NCBI GenBank assembly: GCA_947561585.1
Contig: CANNZV010001128.1
Coordinates: 62,001 to 126,000 of the forward strand
Source of the DNA: Caprella mutica
Taxonomy: Eukaryota > Arthropoda > Malacostraca > Amphipoda > Caprellidae
DNA length: 64,000 bases
Reading direction: 5' to 3'
Both the position numbers and the translations under genes were made by a program. Position 1 is the first letter of the stretch, and every line of letters starts with the position of its first letter. A model generated the notes under the pieces. It searched no databases. It saw only the letters and a program-made list of their open reading frames with translations, and was not told where the DNA came from. Shown piece by piece: positions 46,085-61,107 of the stretch.

Positions 46085-49000
46085 CTCACCGAGATAGTAC
46101 GACCTGCGGAATGAATCTCACAAGATAGCTAGTAAGACCTGTGGAATGACTCTTACGAGATAGTATGACCTGCATAATGACAATCACAAGATAGTACAAC
46201 CTGCGACATGACTTACGAGATAGTATGACCTGCTGAATGACTCACGAGAAAGTATGACTTGCGGAGTAACTCTCACGAGATAGTACGACCTGCGAAAAGA
46301 CAGTATGACCTGTGGAATGACTCTCACGAGATAGTATGAACTTCGGCCTGACTCTCACGAGATAGTATCACCTGCAAAATGACTCACGAGATAGTATGAC
46401 CTGCTAAATGACTCACGAGAATGTATGACTTGCGGAATGACAATCACATGATAGTACAACCTGCGGAATAACTCTCACGATATAGTACGACCTGTGGAAT
46501 GACTCACACCAGATAGTATAACCTTCGGTTTGACTCTCACGAGATAGTATCACCGGCAGTATGACTCTCTCGAGATAGTATCACCTGCAAATGACTCTCG
46601 AGATAGTATGACCTGCTAAATGATTCACGAGATAGGATGAGCTGCAGAATGACAATCACATGATAGTACAACCTGCGGAATAACTCTCACGATATAGTAA
46701 GACCTGTGGAATGACTCACACCAGATAGTATAACCTTCGGTTTGACTCTCACGAGATAGTATCACCATTAGTATGACTCTCACGAGATAGTATGACCTGC
46801 AGAATGACACTCACGAGAAAGTACGATCTACGGAATGACACTCACGAGATAGTACAACATGCGGAATAACTCTCACTAGATAGTACGACCTTCGAAATGA
46901 CTCTCACGAGATAGTATGACCTGCAGAATGACTCTCACGAGATAGTATGACCTGCGGAATGACTCTCAAAAGATAGTATCACATGAAGAATGACTCTCAC
47001 GAGATGGTATGACCTGCAGAATGTCCCTCACAAGATAGCTAGCACGACCTGCAGAATTACTCTCACGAGATGGTATGACCTGCAGAATGACAATCACAAG
47101 ATAGTACATCCTGCGGAATAACTCTCAAGAGATAGTGCGACCTGTGGAATGACTCTCACGAGATGGTATGATATGCGGAATGACTCGTGAGATGGTATGA
47201 TATGCGGAATGACTCACGAGATAGTAGGTATGACCTGCGAAATGTCTCACACTAGATAGTAAGCATGACCTGCGGAATGACTCTAACGTGATACAAACAC
47301 TTGCGGAATGACTCTCACGATATAGTATGAATTGCAGAATGACTCACGAGTTAGTATGACCTGCGGGATGACTCTCACGAGATAGTATCACCTGCAGAAT
47401 GACTCTCACGAGATATTATTACCTGTGGAATGACTATCATGAGATGATACAACCTGCGGATTAACTCACGAGATAGTACCTATAACCTGCGGAATGGCTT
47501 TTACGAGATAGTACAACCCGCGGAATGACTCTCACGAGATAGTATGACCTGCGGAATTGCTCTCGCGAGATGGTATCACCTGCGGAATGACTCTCACAAG
47601 ATAGTACGACCTGCAGAAGGACTCTCACGAGATAGTACGACATGCGGAATGACTCTCGCGAGATAGTGTCACCTGCAGAATGGATGTCACGAGATAGTAT
47701 GACCTGCGGAATACTCTCACGAGATAGTATGATCTGCGGAATGAATCTCACGAGATAGTGTGACCTGTAAAATGACACTCACGAGATAGTACAACATGCG
47801 GAATAACTCTCACGAGATAGTACGACCTGCGAAATGACTCTCACGAGATAGTTTGACCTGCAGAATGACACTCACGAGATAGTATGACCTGCGGAATGAC
47901 TCTCAAGAGATAGTTAGCACGACCTGTGGAATGACTCTCACGAGATAGTACAGCCTGCGGAATTACTCTCACGAGATAGTACGACATGTTGAATAACTCT
48001 CACCGAGATAGTATGACCTGCGGAATAACTCTCACAAGATAGTACGACCTACGGAATGACTCTCACGAGATGGTATGATATGCAGAATGACTCATGAGAT
48101 GGTATGATATGCGGAATGACTCACGAGATAGTAGGTATGACCTGCTAAATGTCTCAAATGAGATAGTAAGCATGACCTGCGGAATGACTCTAACGTGATA
48201 CAAACACCTGCGGAATGACTCTCACGATATAGTATGAGTTGCAGAATGACTCACGAGTTAGTATGACCTGCGGGATGACTCTCACGAGATAGTTTCACCT
48301 GCAGAATGACTCTCACGAGATATTATGACCTGCGGAATGACTATCATGAGATGGTACAACCTGCGGATTAATTCACGAGATAGTACCTATAACCTGCGGA
48401 ATGGCTTTCACAAGATAGTACAACCCGCGGAATGACTCTCACGAGATAGTATAACCTGCGGAATTGCTCTGGCGAGATAGTATGACCTGCGGAATGACTC
48501 TCAAAAGATAGCTAGCACGACCTGTGGAATAACTCTCACGAAATAGTTCAGCCTGCGGAATTACTCTCACGAGATAGTACGACCTGTGGAATGACTCTCA
48601 CGAGATAGTATGACCTGCGGAATGACTCTCACGAGATAGTATGATCTGCGGAATGAATCTCACGAGATAGTGTGATCTGTAAAATAAAACTCACGAGATA
48701 GTACAACTTGCGGAATAACTCTCACGAGATAGTACGACCTGCGAAATGACTCTCACGAGATAGTTTGACCTGCAGAATGACACTCACGAGATAGTATGAC
48801 ATGTGGAATGACTCTCAAGAGATAGCTAGCACGACCTGTGGAATGACTCTCACGAGATAGTACAGCCTGCGGAATTACTCTCACGAGATAGTTCGACATG
48901 TTGAATAACTCTCACCGAGATAGTATGACCTGCGGAATAACTCTCACAAGATAGTACGACCTACGGAATGACTCTCACGAGATAGTATCACCTACGGAAT

Positions 49001-52000
49001 GACTCTCACGAGATAGTATGACTTGCAGAATGATTCTCACGAGATAGTATCACCTGCTAAATGACTCTCACGAGCTAGTATAACCTGCAGAATGACTTTC
49101 AAAAGATAGTATCACCTGCAGAATGACTCTCACGAGATAGTATGACGTGCGGAATGACTCTCACGAAATAGTACGACCTGCGGAATGACTCTTTCAAAAT
49201 AGCTAGTGTAACTTCAGAATGACTCTCACGAGATAGTATGACCTGCAGAATGACAATCACATGATAGTACAACCTGCAGAATAACTCTCACGAGATAGTA
49301 CGACTTGTGGAATGACTCTCACGAGATAGTATGACCTACAGAATGTCTCTCACCAGATAGTATGAGCTTCGGATTGACTCTCACGAGATAGTATCACCGG
49401 CGGTATCACTCTCACGGGATAGTTTGACATAATAATGACTCACGAAATAGTATGACTAGCGGAAAGACTCTCACGAGATAGTATGACCTGCGGAATGACT
49501 CTCACGAGATAGTATCGCTTGCGGAATGACCCTCACGCGATAGTATGACATGCGAAATGACTCTCACAAGATAGTACAACCTGCAGAATGACTCTCACGA
49601 GATAATACCACATGTGGAATAACTCTCACCGAGATAGTATGACCTTCGGAATAACTCTCACGAGATAGTTTGACATGTGGAATGTCTCCCGCGAGAGAGT
49701 ACGACCTGCGGAATGACTCTCACAAGATAGCTAGTACGACCTGCGGAATGACTCTCACGAGATAGTATGACCTGCTAAATGACTCACGAGAAAGTATGAC
49801 TTGCGGAATGACAATCACATGATAGTACAACCTGCGGAATAACTCTCACGATATAGTACGACTTGTGGAATGACTCACACCAGATAGTATAACCTTCGGT
49901 TTGACTCTCACGAGATAGTATCACCGGCAGTATGACTCTCACGATATAGTATCACCTGCAAAATGACTCACGAGATAGTATGACCTGCTAAATGATTCAC
50001 GAGATAGGATGAGCTGCAGAATGACAATCACATGATAGTACAACCTGCGGAATAACTCTCACGATATAGTACGACCTGTGGAATGACTCACACCATATAG
50101 TATAACCTTCGGTTTGACTCTCACGAGATAGTATCACCGGCAGTATGACTCTCACGAGATAGTATGACCTGCAGAATGACACTCACGAGATAGTACGATC
50201 TACGGAATGACATTCACGAGATAGTACAATATGCGGAATAACTCTCACGAGATAGTACGACCTTCGAAATGACTCTCACGGGATAGTATGACCTGCAGAA
50301 TGAGTCTCACGAGATAGTATGACCTGCGGGTTGACTCACGAGATAGTATGACTTGCAGAATGACTCACGAGATAGTATGACCTGCGGAAAGACTCTCAAG
50401 CGATAGTACAACCTGCGGAATGAATCTCACGAGATAGTACAGCCTGCAGAGTAACTCTCACGAGATAGTACGGCCTGCAAAATGACTCTCCCGAGATAGT
50501 ATGGCCTACGGAATGACTCTCACGAGATAGTATGACCTGCAGAATGACTCACGAGATAGTATCACCTGCTGTATGACTCTCTCGAGCTAGTATGACCTGC
50601 GGAATGACTCTCAAAAGATAGTATCACCTGGAGAATGACTCTCACGAGATGGTATGACCTGCAGAATGACTCTCACAAGATAGCTAGCACGACCTGCAGA
50701 ATTACTCTCACGAGATGGTATGACCTGCATAATGACAATCACGAGATAGTACACCCTGCGGAATAACTCTCACGAGATAGTATGACCTGCGGAATGACTC
50801 TCAAGAGATAGCTAGCACGACATGTGGAATGACTCTCACGAGATAGTATGACCTGCGGAATGACACTCACGAGATAGTACAGCCTGCGGAATGACTCTCA
50901 CGAGATAGTACAACCTGCAGAATGACACTCACGAGATAGTACGATCTACGGAATGACTCCACGAGATAGTATCACCTACGGAATGACTCTCACGAGATAG
51001 TATGACCTGCAGAATGATTCTCACGAGATAGTATCACCTGCTGAATGACTCTCACGAGCTAGTATAACCTGCGGAATGACTCTCAAAAGATAGTATCACC
51101 TGCAGAATGACTCTCACGAGATAGTATGACGTGCAGAATGACTCTCACGAAATAGTACGACCTGCGGAATGACTCTTTCAAAATAGCTATTGCAACTTCA
51201 GAATGACTCTCACGAGATAGTATGACCTGCAGAATGACAATCACATGATAGTACAACCTGCAGAATAACTCTCACGAGATAGTACGACTTGTGGAATGAC
51301 TCTGACGAGATAGTATGACCTACAGAATGTCTCTCACCAGATAGTATGAGCTTCGGATTGACTCTCACGAGATAGTATCACCGGCGGTATCACTCTCACG
51401 GGATAGTTTGACATAATAATGACTCACGAAATAGTATGACTAGCGGAATGACTCTCACGAGATAGTATGATCTGCGGAATGACTCTCACGAGATAGTATC
51501 GCTTGCGGAATGATCCTCACGAGATAGTATGACATGCAAAATGACTCTCACGAGATAGTATCACCTGATGAATGACTCTCACAAGATAGTACGACCTGCA
51601 GAATGACTCTCACGAGATAATACCACATGTGGAAGAACTCTCACCGAGATAGTACGACCTGCGGAATGACTCTCACAAGATAGCTAGTAAGACCTGTGGA
51701 ATGACTCTTACGAGATAGTATGACCTGCATAATGACAATCACAAGATAGTACAACCTGCGACATGACTCACGAGATAGTATGACCTGCTGAATGACTCAC
51801 GAGAAAGTATGACTTGCGGAGTAACTCTCACGAGATAGTACGACCTGCGAAAAGACAGTATGACCTGTGGAATGACTCTCACGAGATAGTATGAACTTCG
51901 GCCTGACTCTCACGAGATAGTATCACCTGCAAAATGACTCACGAGATAGTATGACCTGCTAAATGACTCACGAGAAAGTATGACTTGCGGAATGACAATC

Positions 52001-55000
52001 ACATGATAGTACAACCTGCGGAATAACTCTCACGATATAGTACGACCTGTGGAATGACTCACACCAGATAGTATAACCTTCGGTTTGACTCTCACGAGAT
52101 AGTATCACCGGCAGTATGACTCTCTCGAGATAGTATCACCTGCAAAATGACTCTCGAGATAGTATGACCTGCTAAATGATTCACGAGATAGGATGAGCTG
52201 CAGAATGACAATCACATGATAGTACAACCTGCGGAATAACTCTCACGATATAGTACGACCTGTGGAATGACTCACACCAGATAGTATAACCTTCGGTTTG
52301 ACTCTCACGAGATAGTATCACCAGCAGTATGACTCTCACGAGATAGTATGACCTGCAGAATGACACTCACGAGATAGTACGATCTACGGAATGACACTCA
52401 CGAGATAGTACAACATGCGGAATAACTCTCACGAGATAGTACGACCTTCGAAATGACTCTCACGAGATAGTATGACCTTCGGAATAACTCTCACGATATA
52501 GTTTGACATGTGGAATGTCTCCCGCGAGATAGTACGACCTGCGAAGTAACTCTCACGAGATAGTATGACCTGCAGAATGACAATCACAAGATAGTACAAC
52601 CTGCGACATGACTCACGAGATAGTATGACCTGCTGAATGACTCACGAGAAAGTATGACTTGCGGAGTAACTCTCACGAGATAGTACGACCTGCGAAAAGA
52701 CTCTCAAGAGATAGTACAACCTGCGGAATGAATCTCACGAGATAGTACAGCCTGCAGAGTAACTCTCACGAGATAGTGACTCTCCCAAGATAGTATGAAA
52801 ATGACTCTCCCGAGATAGTATGATCTACGGAATGACTCTCACGAGATAGTATGCCCTTCAGAATGACTCACGAGATAGTATCACCTGCTGTATGACTCTC
52901 ACGAGCTAGTATGACCTGCGGAATGACTCTCAAAAGATAGTATCACCTGGAGAATGACTCTCACGAGAAGGTATGACCTGCAGAATATCTCTCACAAGAT
53001 AGCTAGCACGACCTGCAGAATTACTCTCACGAGATGGTATGACCTGCAGAATGACAATCACAAGATAGTACATCCTGCGGAATAACTCTCACGAGATAGT
53101 GCGACCTGTGGCATGATTCTCACGAGATAGTATCACCTGCGGAATGACTCTCTCGAGATAGTATGACCTGCGGAATGACTCTCAAGAGATAGCTAGCACG
53201 ACATGTGGAATGACTCTCACGAGATAGTATGAGCTGCGGAATGACACTCACGAGATAGTACAGCCTGCGGAATGACTCTCACGAGATAGTACGACCTGCA
53301 GAATGACACTCACGAGATAGTACGATCTACGGAATGACTCTCACGAGATAGAATGACCTGCGGAATGACTCTCACGAGATAGTATGACCTTCAAATGACA
53401 CTCACGAGATAGTATAGTATGACCTGCGGAATTACTCTCACGAGATAGTATCGCCTGCGGAATGACTCTCACGAGATAGTATGACCTACTAAATGACTCA
53501 CGAGATAGTATCACCTGCTGAATGACTCTCACGAGCTAGTATAACCTGCGGAATGACTCTCAAAAGATAGTATCACCTGCAGAATGACTTTCACGAGATA
53601 GTATGACGTGCGGAATGACTCTCACGAAATAGTTCGACCTGCGGAATGACTCTTTCAAAATAGCTAGTGCAACTTCAGAATGACTCTCACGAGATAGTAT
53701 GACCTGCAGAATGACAATCACATGATAGTACAACCTACAGAATAACTCTCACGAGAAAGTACGACATGCGGAATGACTCTCGCGAGATAGTGTCACCTGC
53801 AGAATGGATGTCACGAGATAGTATGACCTGCGGAATGACTCTCACGAGATAGTATGACCTGCGGAATGAATCTCACGCGATAGTGTGACCTGTAAAATGA
53901 CACTCACGAGATAGTACAACATGCGGAATAACTCTCACGAGATAGTACGACCTGCGAAATGACTCTCACGAGATAGTTTGACCTGCAGAATGACACTCAC
54001 GAGATAGTATGACCTGTGGCATGACTCTCATGAGATAGTATCACCTGCGGAATGACTCTCTCGAGATAGTATGACCTGTGGAATGACTCTCACGAGATAG
54101 TATCGCTTGCGGAATGACCCTCACGAGATAGTATGACATGCGAAATGACTCTCACGAGATAATACCACATGTGGAATAACTCTCACCGAGATAGTATGAC
54201 CTTCCGAATAACTCTCACGAGATAGTTTGACATGTGGAATGTCTCCAGGTATGACCTGCGAAATGTCTCAATCGAGATAGTAAGCATGACCTGCGGAATG
54301 ACTCTAACGTGATACAAACACCTGCGGAATGACTCCCACGATATAGTATGAGTTGCAGAATGACTCACGAGTTAGTATGACCTGCAGGATGACTCTCACG
54401 AGATAGTTTCACCTGCAGAATGACTCTCACGAGATATTATGACCTGCGGAATGACTATCATGAGATGGTACAACCTGCGGATTAATTCACGAGATAGTAC
54501 CTATAACCTGCGGAATGGCTTTCACAAGATAGTACAACCCGCGGAATGACTCTCACGAGATAGTATAACCTGCGGAATTGCTCTCGCGAGATAGTATGAC
54601 CTGCGGAATGACTCTCAAGAGATAGCTAGCACGACCTGTGGAATAACTCTCACGAAATAGTTCAGCCTGCGGAATTACTCTCACGAGATAGTACAACATG
54701 TTGAATAACTCTCACCGAGATAGTATGACCTGCGGAATAACTCTCACAAGATAGTACGACCTACGGAATGACTTCACGAGATAGTATCACCTACGGAATG
54801 ACTCTCACGAGATAGTATGACCTGCAGAATGATTCTCAAGAGATAGTATCACCTGCTGAATGACTCTCACGAGCTAGTATAACCTACGGAATGACTCTCA
54901 AAAGATAGTATCACCTGCAGAATGACTCTCACGAGATAGTATGACGTGCGGAATGACTCTCACGAAATAGTACGACCTGCGGAATGACTCTTTCAAAATA

Positions 55001-57855
55001 GCTAGTGCAACTTCAGAATGACTCTCACGAGATAGTATGACCTGCAGAATGACAATCACATGATAGTACAACCTGCAGAATAACTCTCACGAGATAGTAC
55101 GACTTGTGGAATGACTCTGACGAGATAGTATGACCTACAGAATGTCTCTCACCAGATAGTATGAGCTTCGGATTGACTCTCACGAGATAGTATCACCGGC
55201 GGTATCACTCTCACGGGATAGTTTGACATGATAATGACTCACGAAATAGTATGACTAGCGGAATGACTCTCACGAGATAGTATGACCTGCGGAATGAATC
55301 TCACGAGATAGTATCGCTTGCGGAATGACACTCACGAGATAGTATGACATGCGAAATGACTCTCACGAGATAGTATCACCTGATGAATGACTCTCACAAG
55401 ATAGTACGACCTGCAGAATGACCCTCACGAGATAATACCACATGTTGAACAACTCTCACCGAGATAGTATGACCTGCGGAATAACTCTCACAAGATAGTA
55501 CGACCTACTGAATGACTCCACGAGATAGTATCACCTACGGAATGACTCTCACGAGATAGTATGACCTGCAGAATGATTCTCACGAGATAGTATCACCTGC
55601 TGAATGACTCTCACGAGCTAGTATAACCTGCGGAATGACTCTCAAAAGATAGTATCACCTGCAGAATGACTCTCACGAGATAGTATGACGTGCGGAATGA
55701 CTCTCACGAAATAGTACGACCTGCGGAATGACTCTTTCAAAATAGCTAGTGCAACTTCAGAATGACTCTCACGAGATAGTATGACCTGCAGAATGACAAT
55801 CACATGATAGTACAACCTGCAGAATAACTCTCACGAGATAGTACGACTTGTGGAATGACTCTGACGAGATAGTATGACCTACAGAATGTCTCTCACCAGA
55901 TAGTATGAGCTTCGGATTGACTCTCACGAGATAGTATCACAGGCGGTATCACTCTCACGGGAGAGTTTGACATAATAATGACTCACGAAATAGTATGACT
56001 AGCGGAATGACTCTCACGAGATAGTATGATCTGCGGAATGACTCTCACGAGATAGTATCGCTTGCGGAATGACCCTCACGAGATAGTATGACATGCAAAA
56101 TGACTCTCACGAGATAGTATCACCTGATGAATGACTCTCACAAGATAGTACGACCTGCAGAATGTCTTTCACGAGATAATACCACATGTGGAAGAACTCT
56201 CACCGAGATAGTACGACCTGCGGAATGAATCTCACAAGATAGCTAGTAAGACCTGTGGAATGACTCTTACGAGATAGTATGACCTGCATAATGACAATCA
56301 CAAGATAGTACAACCTGCGACATGACTCACGAGATAGTATGACCTGCTGAATGACTCACGAGAAAGTATGACTTGCGGAGTAACTCTCGCGAGATAGTAC
56401 GACCTGCGAAAAGACAGTATGACCTGTGGAATGACTCTCACGAGATAGTATGAACTTCGGCCTGACTCTCACGAGATAGTATCACCTGCAAAATGACTCA
56501 CGAGATAGTATGACCTGCTAAATGACTCACGAGAAAGTATGACTTGCGGAATGACAATCACATGATAGTACAACCTGCGGAATAACTCTCACGATATAGT
56601 ACGACCTGTGGAATGACTCACACCAGATAGTATAACCTTCGGTTTGACTCTCATGAGATAATATCACCGGCAGTATGACTCTCTCGAGATAGTATCACCT
56701 GCAAATGACTCTCGAGATAGTATGACCTGCTAAATGATTCACGAGATAGGATGAGCTGCAGAATGACAATCACATGATAGTACAACCTGCGGAATAACTC
56801 TCACGATATAGTAAGACCTGTGGAATGACTCACACCAGATAGTATAACCTTCGGTTTGACTCTCACGAGATAGTATCACCAGCAGTATGACTCTCACGAG
56901 ATAGTATGACCTGCAGAATGACACTCACGAGATGGTATGACCTGCAGAATGACAATCACAAGATAGTACATCCTGCGGAATAACTCTCAAGAGATAGTTC
57001 GACCTGTGGAATGACTCTCACGAGATGGTATGATATGCGGAATGACTCGTGAGATGGTATGATATGCGGAAAGACTCACGAGAGAGTAGGTATGACCTGC
57101 GAAATGTCTCACACTAGATAGTAAGCATGACCTGCGGAATGACTCTAACGTGATACAAACACTTGCGGAATGACTCTCACGATATAGTATGAATTGCAGA
57201 ATGACTCACGAGTTAGTATGACCTGCGGGATGACTCTCACGAGATAGTATCACCTGCAGAATGACTCTCACGAGATATTATGACCTGTGGAATGACTATC
57301 ATGAGATGGTACAACCTGCGGATTAACTCACGAGATAGTACCTATAACCTGCGGAATGGCTTTTACGAGATAGTACAACCCGCGGAATGACTCTCACGAG
57401 ATAGTATGACCTGCGGAATTGCTCTCGCGAGATGGTATCACCTGCGGAATGACTCTCACAAGATAGTACGACCTGCAGAAGGACTCTCACGAGATAGTAC
57501 GACATGCGGAATGACTCTCGCGAGATAGTGTCACCTGCAGAATGGATGTCACGAGATAGTATGACCTGCGGAATACTCTCACGAGATAGTATGATCTGCG
57601 GAATGAATCTCACGAGATAGTGTGACCTGTAAAATGACACTCACGAGATAGTACAACATGCGGAATAACTCTCACGAGATAGTACGACCTGCGAAATGAC
57701 TCTCACGAGATAGTTTGACCTGCAGAATGACACTCACGAGATAGTATGACCTGCGGAATGACTCTCAAGAGATAGTTAGCACGACCTGTGGAATGACTCT
57801 CACGAGATAGTACAGCCTGCGGAATTACTCTCACGAGATAGTACGACATGTTGAA

Positions 57856-60800
57856 TAACTCTCACCGAGATAGTATGACCTGCGGAATAACTCTCACAAG
57901 ATAGTACGACCTACGGAATGACTCTCACGAGATGGTATGATATGCAGAATGACTCATGAGATGGTATGATATGCGGAATGACTCACGAGATAGTAGGTAT
58001 GACCTGCTAAATGTCTCAAACGAGATAGTAAGCATGACCTGCGGAATGACTCTAACGTGATACAAACACCTGCGGAATGACTCTCACGATATAGTATGAA
58101 TTGCAGAATGACTCACGAGTTAGTATGACCTGCGGGATGACTCTCACGAGATAGTTTCACCTGCAGAATGACTCTCACGAGATATTATGACCTGCGGAAT
58201 GACTATCATGAGATGGTACAACCTGCGGATTAATTCACGAGATAGTACCTATAACCTGCGGAATGGCTTTCACAAGATAGTACAACCCGCGGAATGACTC
58301 TCACGAGATAGTATAACCTGCGGAATTGCTCTGGCGAGATAGTATGACCTGCGGAATGACTCTCAAGAGATAGCTAGCACGACCTGTGGAATAACTCTCA
58401 CGAAATAGTTCAGCCTGCGGAATTACTCTCACGAGATAGTGCGACCTGTGGAATGACTCTCACGAGATAGTATGACCTGCGGAATGACTCTCACGAGATA
58501 GTATGATCTGCGGAATGAATCTCACGAGATAGTGTGACCTGTAAAATAAAACTCACGAGATAGTACAACTTGCGGAATAACTCTCACGAGATAGTACGAC
58601 CTGCGAAATGACTCTCACGAGATAGTTTGACCTGCAGAATGACACTCACGAGATAGTATGACATGTGGAATGACTCTCAAGAGATAGCTAGCACGACCTG
58701 TGGAATGACTCTCACGAGATAGTACAGCCTGCGGAATTACTCTCACGAGATAGTTCGACATGTTGAATAACTCTCACCGAGATAGTATGACCTGCGGAAT
58801 AACTCTCACAAGATAGTACGACCTACGGAATGACTCTCACGAGATAGTATCACCTACGGAATGACTCTCACGAGATAGTATGACTTGCAGAATGATTCTC
58901 ACGAGATAGTATCACCTGCTGAATGACTCTCACGAGCTAGTATAACCTGCAGAATGACTTTCAAAAGATAGTATCACCTACAGAATTACTCTCACGAGAT
59001 AGTATGACGTGCGGAATGACTCTCACGAAATAGTACGACCTGCGGAATGACTCTTTCAAAATAGCTAGTGTAACTTCAGAATGACTCTCACGAGATAGTA
59101 TGACCTGCAGAATGACAATCACATGATAGTACAACCTGCAGAATAACTCTCACGAGATAGTACGACTTGTGGAATGACTCTCACGAGATAGTATGACCTA
59201 CAGAATGTCTCTCACCAGATAGTATGAGCTTCGGATTGACTCTCACGAGATAGTATCACCGGCGGTATCACTCTCACGGGATAGTTTGACATAATAATGA
59301 CTCACGAAATAGTATGACTAGCGGAAAGACTCTCACGAGATAGTATGACCTGCGGAATGACTCTCACGAGATAGTATCGCTTGCGGAATGACCCTCACGC
59401 GATAGTATGACATGCGAAATGACTCTCACAAGATAGTACAACCTGCAGAATGACTCTCACGAGATAATACCACATGTGGAATAACTCTCACCGAGATTGT
59501 ATGACCTGCGGAATAACTCTCACAAGATAGTACGACCTACGGAATGACTCTCACGAGATGGTATGATATGCAGAATGACTCATGAGATGGTATGATATGC
59601 GGAATGACTCACGAGATAGTAGGTATGACCTGCTAAATGTCTCAAACGAGATAGTAAGCATGACCTGCGGAATGACTCTAACGTGATACAAACACCTGCG
59701 GAATGACTCTCACGATATAGTATGAGTTGCAGAATGACTCACGAGTTAGTATGACCTGCGGGATGACTCTCACGAGATAGTTTCACCTGCAGAATGACTC
59801 TCACGAGATATTATGACCTGCGGAATGACTATCATGAGATGGTACAACCTGCGGATTAATTCACGAGATAGTACCTATAACCTGCGGAATGGCTTTCACA
59901 AGATAGTACAACCCGCGGAATGACTCTCACGAGATAGTATAACCTGCGGAATTGCTCTGGCGAGATAGTATGACCTGCGGAATGACTCTCAAGAGATAGC
60001 TAGCACGACCTGTGGAATAACTCTCACGAAATAGTTCAGCCTGCGGAATTACTCTCACGAGATAGTGCGACCTGTGGAATGACTCTCACGAGATAGTATG
60101 ACCTGCGGAATGACTCTCACGAGATAGTATGATCTGCGGAATGAATCTCACGAGATAGTGTGACCTGTAAAATAAAACTCACGAGATAGTACAACTTGCG
60201 GAATAACTCTCACGAGATAGTACGACCTGCGAAATGACTCTCACGAGATAGTTTGACCTGCAGAATGACACTCACGAGATAGTATGACATGTGGAATGAC
60301 TCTCAAGAGATAGCTAGCACGACCTGTGGAATGACTCTCACGAGATAGTACAGCCTGCGGAATTACTCTCACGAGATAGTTCGACATGTTGAATAACTCT
60401 CACCGAGATAGTATGACCTGCGGAATAACTCTCACAAGATAGTACGACCTACGGAATGACTCTCACGAGATAGTATCACCTACGGAATGACTCTCACGAG
60501 ATAGTATGACTTGCAGAATGATTCTCACGAGATAGTATCACCTGCTGAATGACTCTCACGAGCTAGTATAACCTGCAGAATGACTTTCAAAAGATAGTAT
60601 CACCTACAGAATGACTCTCACGAGATAGTATGACGTGCGGAATGACTCTCACGAAATAGTACGACCTGCGGAATGACTCTTTCAAAATAGCTAGTGTAAC
60701 TTCAGAATGACTCTCACGAGATAGTATGACCTGCAGAATGACAATCACATGATAGTACAACCTGCAGAATAACTCTCACGAGATAGTACGACTTGTGGAA

Positions 60801-61107
60801 TGACTCTCACGAGATAGTATGACCTACAGAATGTCTCTCACCAGATAGTATGAGCTTCGGATTGACTCTCACGAGATAGTATCACCGGCGGTATCACTCT
60901 CACGGGATAGTTTGACATAATAATGACTCACGAAATAGTATGACTAGCGGAAAGACTCTCACGAGATAGTATGACCTGCGGAATGACTCTCACGAGATAG
61001 TATCGCTTGCGGAATGACCCTCACGCGATAGTATGACATGCGAAATGACTCTCACAAGATAGTACAACCTGCAGAATGACTCTCACGAGATAATACCACA
61101 TGTGGAA
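57856..61107. repeat. 1626-bp tandem duplication within super-repeat copy B
   Basis: Landmarks pair at an offset of 1626: CTCACCGAGA 57861/59487 and AACGTGATAC 58054/59680. Copy A has only one version of this segment. Confidence 0.85.
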
